Assembly (NCBI GenBank): GCA_947503935.1
Contig: CANNFR010000001.1
Span: 372,001-436,000, forward strand
Direction of reading: 5' to 3'
Source: an uncultured Paracoccaceae bacterium
GTDB taxonomy: Bacteria > Pseudomonadota > Alphaproteobacteria > Rhodobacterales > Rhodobacteraceae
DNA: 64,000 nt
Both the position numbers and the translations under genes were made by a program. Shown piece by piece: positions 60,735 to 64,000 of this stretch (position 1 is its first letter; every line of letters begins with the position of its first letter). The notes beneath the pieces are model-generated. The model saw only the letters and a program-made list of their open reading frames with translations, was not told the DNA's origin and searched no databases.

Positions 60735-61574
60735 TCAGCCCATTTGCAGCCGCTTGGCCAGGCTGACCATGCCCTCATCGGCGGCTTTCGGAACGATCCG
60801 GTAGGCTGCGTTGACAAAGCAGAATAGCGAAAATCCCAAAAGTCCAAGGCAGAGCAGTGTCACCAGGACTTTCCCGAAAACCTGCTGCGACAGCCAAGTA
60901 AAGGTCTGGCCCAAGCCGCCCGCCTGACCGGGATCGGCGCTGAGCGCAGCAATGAGGATAAAGACACCAATCACAGTCACGACGATGCCCTGCGCCAGCA
61001 CGCCCGCGCGCAGGGCCGGGTTCCAGTGCAAGGTGAAATGGTTGGCCTGAAGGTCGTCGCGGTAATCCTCGCGCAGGGCCTTCCGGCCATAGTAGAGGCC
61101 CGCCCCAAGGGTGATGATGCCGACCACGCCGACGGCCCATATGCCAAACGGCATGGACATCAGCCGCCCGACCGCGGTGCTGATGGCCGACCCCCCGCCA
61201 CCATCGGCAGAGGTGATCAAGATCGCGGCGGCGGCGATGCCGATGGCCAGATGGATCAACCCTGTCACGATTTGACCGGCGCGGGCCAGCAGGCCTTTTG
61301 CGTCGGTGCCGTAATCCTCAAGGTCCCAGATCGCATCGACCACGCGCCAGACCGCGTAGGCCGCCAGTCCCAATGCGATCAAAACCAGCACCGCCGCGCC
61401 CCAGGCCGACCCCTCAAGCTGCCCCAGCGCCGAGGATGTGCCTTGCGCCGATCCGCCCTGCCAGATCGCCCAGAGCGAAAAGCCCGCAATGACCAGATAG
61501 GTCAGGCCGCGGCCGGCATAGCCTGCGCGCATGATGGGCACCGCCCAGGTGAAATCGGAAGGAGAATGGGACAT
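60735..61574 (-). CDS. DUF1206 domain-containing membrane protein
   Basis: A 279-residue protein with three repeated units of two membrane helices. The first two repeats are visible as MRAGYAGRGLTYLVIAGFSL and ARAGQIVTGLIHLAIGIAAA, the third as LRAGVLAQGIVVTVIGVFIL. This triple R-A-G-x-x-x-G pattern defines DUF1206. No catalytic residues are obvious. ATG 61574 places the first repeat near residue 14. Confidence 0.88.
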   Translation of the reverse strand: MSHSPSDFTWAVPIMRAGYAGRGLTYLVIAGFSLWAIWQGGSAQGTSSALGQLEGSAWGAAVLVLIALGLAAYAVWRVVDAIWDLEDYGTDAKGLLARAGQIVTGLIHLAIGIAAAAILITSADGGGGSAISTAVGRLMSMPFGIWAVGVVGIITLGAGLYYGRKALREDYRDDLQANHFTLHWNPALRAGVLAQGIVVTVIGVFILIAALSADPGQAGGLGQTFTWLSQQVFGKVLVTLLCLGLLGFSLFCFVNAAYRIVPKAADEGMVSLAKRLQMG

Positions 61575-61722
61575 CGTTCTAAGCCTTTCGGTGCTTGCTT
61601 GCTGATTAAATGGCAGAGCCGCCCGATGGGTTCCTGCGAAACGACAGCGTTGCCCGAAAAAATGGATCAAACAGCGCTGCCTGAAATCGAGGATTTCAAT
61701 GTGGTGTGTGATCAGCGACGTC

Positions 61723-62565
61723 TCAGATATTTTGCGAAGTGCCGTCGGCGCCTGGCCCATGCATGGTGCGAATAACCTTGTAAAGGTTGTCGATTGTGCG
61801 CCGTACTTCGGGCACGAAGCGCTCATCCTGATGGGTCACCAGCCATTGCTCATGCCGCAGATCAGCGATGCGGGGGGTCACGCGGTGCAGCCCGGCCTCG
61901 GTATCGCCGATGAAGGTCGGCAGGAGGGCCTGCCCGATACCCGATTTGGCCAGGTCCAGCGCGTTTCGCGGGGCGGCAACCTCAACCGCGACCTCGTCCG
62001 GCTCCAACGCGGTCAACCATCGGGCCGAAGGGGTCTTGCCCACCACACGGATCCAGTGCCTTGCGGTTGTGTCGGCGGCATAGCCCGCGAAATCCACATG
62101 GCCCAGCCTGCGACAGGCCAGCCCCGCTTGGTCGGGGCGCCGGTTGCGAATGCCGATCACCGCCTCGCGGCGTGCGATGTCCAGCACATGTTCGGCCGAG
62201 ATGAACCGCAGCCTTGCATTGTCGTTTCCGACCAGAATGCGGGGCACGTTCTTGCACAGGAAATGGGTCATCCAACTGCCCGCCGAAAGCTTGACCAGAA
62301 CCTTTCCGGTGCCGGTCTGCATCAGCGGCAGAATCTGCGCCTCGATCTCGCCGGCCTTGCGCAGCAGATCTTCCCCTTGCGGGGTTAATGTGTAGCCACG
62401 TGGCAGCCGATTGAAGAGCTCAACACCCAGCCGCCCCTCAAGCGTCAGCATCCGCCGCCCGAGGGTCGGTGCGCTGGTTCCGGTCACGCGGGCGGCCGCC
62501 GACAAGCCCCCGGCCCGCGCAACTGCAAGAAACAGTTTCAGATCGTCCCAGTTCGTTTCATTCAT
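61723..62565 (-). CDS. LysR-family transcriptional regulator
   Basis: A 280-residue LysR regulator. The helix-turn-helix is WDDLKLFLAVARAGGLSAAA and TSAPTLGRRMLTLEGRLG; the effector domain is short. It is divergent from the aldo/keto reductase across 82 bases, the usual layout for a regulator and its target. ATG 62565 gives a family-like N-terminus (MNETNWDDLKLFL). Confidence 0.87.
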   Translation of the reverse strand: MNETNWDDLKLFLAVARAGGLSAAARVTGTSAPTLGRRMLTLEGRLGVELFNRLPRGYTLTPQGEDLLRKAGEIEAQILPLMQTGTGKVLVKLSAGSWMTHFLCKNVPRILVGNDNARLRFISAEHVLDIARREAVIGIRNRRPDQAGLACRRLGHVDFAGYAADTTARHWIRVVGKTPSARWLTALEPDEVAVEVAAPRNALDLAKSGIGQALLPTFIGDTEAGLHRVTPRIADLRHEQWLVTHQDERFVPEVRRTIDNLYKVIRTMHGPGADGTSQNI

Positions 62566-62647
62566 GAAAAGAACATTACATTTTGTTTCGTAGAAGTCTC
62601 GCTGAAATCGGATCAGGGTGGATGCATTCCAATTCAGGAGAGATCTG

Positions 62648-63634
62648 ATGAAGTTTCTGGACCAAGACATCAGCCCCATCGGCATGGGGTGCTGGGCGAT
62701 CGGTGGGCCGTTCTATCTGGGCGACGAACCGCTCGGGTATGGCGAGGTTGATGACGCGGAGTCGACCCGTGCGATCCATGCGGCGCTTGAGGCGGGCATC
62801 CGGCTTTTCGACACGGCGAATGTTTATGGCGCCGGGCATTCCGAACGTGTTCTAGGCGCCGCTCTGACGGGTCACCCAGAGGCGCTGATCGTCAGCAAGT
62901 TCGGCATGCGCTTTGACGAAGACACCAAGCAGGTGCTGGATGGCGGGATTACGGCGCAGGATGTCATTCCGGAAATTGACGCGAGCCTGAGGCGGCTTGG
63001 GCGCGACCGTATCGATGTTATGCTGCTGCACCTGAATGCCTTGCCGGTGGATCAAGCCAGTCCGCTTTTCGACGCGCTGGAGACCGCGCGCGAGGCGGGC
63101 AAGATCCGCGCCTATGGTTGGAGCACCGATTTCCCAGACAGCGCCCGCGCGATGGCGGGACGTCCGGGCTTTGTCGCGGTTCAGCATGCGGTGAATGTCT
63201 TTCGTGACGCGCCGACGATGCAGGGCGTTGTCGAGGCGGAAAACCTCACTGCGCTGATCCGGTCGCCTCTGGCCATGGGCATTCTGACCGGCAAGTTCGA
63301 TGGCACCTCGACCATCCCGCAAAATGATGTGCGCGTGCGAAAAGGCCATTGGCACGACTATTTCAGCGACGGAAAGGTCACGCCGAAATACCTGGACCGG
63401 CTCGGCGCGATCCGCGAGCTTTTGCAAACCGGCGGGCGTAGCCCGGCGCAAGGCGCGCTGGGATGGCTTTTGGCCAAATCTCCCCGCAACCTGCCGATCC
63501 CCGGGGCGCGTAACGTGGCGCAAGTGCAGGAGAATGCGGGCGCCCTTTCGCACGGGCCTCTGCCCCAGGTGGTGATGGACGAGTTGGAAGTGCTGATCCA
63601 GCGCCAGCCCGAGGGCCCACCGCAAGAGCGTTAA
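62648..63634 (+). CDS. Aldo/keto reductase
   Basis: A 328-residue NADP(H)-dependent oxidoreductase with a TIM barrel. The tetrad is visible: D and Y in LFDTANVYGAGHSE, K in LIVSKFGMRF, H in MLLHLNALP. The NADP-binding end RSPAQGALGWLLAKSP and PIPGARNVAQVQENAGAL is present. ATG 62648 has AGGAG upstream. Likely controlled by the divergent LysR gene. Substrate unknown. Confidence 0.92.
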   Translation: MKFLDQDISPIGMGCWAIGGPFYLGDEPLGYGEVDDAESTRAIHAALEAGIRLFDTANVYGAGHSERVLGAALTGHPEALIVSKFGMRFDEDTKQVLDGGITAQDVIPEIDASLRRLGRDRIDVMLLHLNALPVDQASPLFDALETAREAGKIRAYGWSTDFPDSARAMAGRPGFVAVQHAVNVFRDAPTMQGVVEAENLTALIRSPLAMGILTGKFDGTSTIPQNDVRVRKGHWHDYFSDGKVTPKYLDRLGAIRELLQTGGRSPAQGALGWLLAKSPRNLPIPGARNVAQVQENAGALSHGPLPQVVMDELEVLIQRQPEGPPQER

Positions 63635-63635
63635 G

Positions 63636-64000
63636 CTATAACAGGCTGTCGGGCATTTTCTGCTCGGCGGCCGTATTGGCGCGCCGGAAATAGAGCGTGA
63701 CGAGCGTCGAGATGATCACGATGAACAGCGAATAAAGCACCGGCACCGCCATGATGGACTGCGCCTCGGTGCCTGCGAAGGTGAACGCGATGATCGCAAT
63801 CGCCAGAGGCCCGTTCTGAATGCCCGTCTCAAGCCCGACCGTGCGCGCATTGCGCGGATGCAGCCGCAGGGCCCTGGCGAAGAGGTAACCGATCGTGATG
63901 CCGACGATGCCAAGCGCGATCGAGGCGAAATAGGTGCCCCACGTCGTCTCCATCAGAAAACCCCAATTGCGCGGGATCCAGGACACGATCAGGAAGACGA
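63636..64000 (-). CDS. BASS-family (bile acid:sodium symporter-like) transporter, truncated by window edge
   Basis: The frame is open to the right edge, so only the C-terminal 120 residues or so are seen. Helices FASIALGIVGITIGYLFARA and LAIAIIAFTFAGTEAQSIMA with ARTVGLETGIQNGPLA between them are the conserved C-terminal core of SLC10/BASS symporters, where the E-x-G-x-Q-N motif lines the sodium site. The tail has charged residues (FRRANTAAEQKMPDSLL). Substrate in bacteria is varied: bile acids, pantoate or 2-oxo acids. Confidence 0.88.
   Translation of the reverse strand, partial: VFLIVSWIPRNWGFLMETTWGTYFASIALGIVGITIGYLFARALRLHPRNARTVGLETGIQNGPLAIAIIAFTFAGTEAQSIMAVPVLYSLFIVIISTLVTLYFRRANTAAEQKMPDSLL

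Noticed and set aside
1-64000. tRNA, rRNA, CRISPR, insertion sequences, att sites, origin
   Set aside because: I looked for tRNA T-loops (GGTTCGAAT-like), direct-repeat arrays, transposase motifs and DnaA-box clusters, and saw none convincing.

Overview
This window reads as chromosomal DNA from an alphaproteobacterium of the order Rhodobacterales (Roseobacter/Rhodobacter group). The evidence is the high GC content, dense ATGA-coupled gene strings, the FnrL / hemN / usp / ccoNOQP / ccoGHIS neighbourhood, paired aerobic and anaerobic coproporphyrinogen oxidases, and a SPOR-tailed DD-carboxypeptidase. I assign no species. I found no rRNA, tRNA, CRISPR array, insertion sequence, integrase or phage gene. 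Almost everything is vertical-looking core genome, and the accessory-looking spots are small.

Layout. 1-2.8 kb: the end of a YejF-type tandem ABC ATPase with an unusual hydrophobic insertion in its first nucleotide-binding domain, coupled to a family-4 glycosyltransferase. 2.9-15.7 kb: the microaerobic respiration block, with hemN and fnrL divergent around a perfect FNR box, a universal stress protein, ccoNOQP (cbb3 oxidase) and ccoGHIS (its assembly genes). FNR-type boxes precede fnrL/hemN, usp/ccoN and ccoG. A small ORF, a decayed ORF and a Tat-like secreted protein separate ccoP from ccoG. 15.7-22.9 kb: FAH-family hydrolase, DacC-SPOR, HAD phosphatase, clpS, an RsmC-like methyltransferase, an SDR lacking its catalytic lysine, a lipoprotein and hemF. 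23-29.2 kb: cobT-cobS-cobC, two membrane-anchored unknowns, and divergent hemE and hemC.

29.4-39 kb: LysR regulator; a telescoped string of cinA-like, GNAT, peroxidase-like and OmpA-like genes; sfsA; map followed by a hydrolase-membrane fusion; rsmD; a ferredoxin reductase; and a peroxiredoxin. 39-47.8 kb: a five-gene string (ridA, glycerophosphodiesterase, FemAB/GNAT-like, GST, pterin dehydratase), a type I secretion ATPase/adaptor pair, and a class A PBP. 48.1-52.5 kb: glnK-amtB, aromatic/aspartate aminotransferase, sulfurtransferase and smpB. 52.5-53.5 kb: a hairpin-rich non-coding stretch beside a membrane-tethered NYN/Zc3h12a-like ribonuclease. 53.5-58.1 kb: a polar amino-acid-type ABC importer coupled to a glutamine-synthetase-like ligase. 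58.2-64 kb: a PhnD-like protein and TerB, a MipA/OmpV porin-like protein, DUF1330, DUF1206, divergent LysR and aldo/keto reductase, and the end of a BASS-family transporter.

How the genes fit together. The strongest functional theme is low-oxygen physiology: FnrL would sense oxygen and control heme synthesis (hemN), the high-affinity oxidase and its copper/assembly machinery. Nitrogen is the second theme (GlnK/AmtB, GS-like ligase with ABC importer, aminotransferase). I did not find one clear-cut undescribed multi-gene system. The best leads are the membrane-hairpin insertion in YejF, the hairpin-rich region with the membrane-anchored NYN RNase, the TTC-TGC-GAA stem-loop family, the lysine-less SDR and the PhnD-like/TerB pair. 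All functions are read by eye from sequence and family knowledge; no database search was run.
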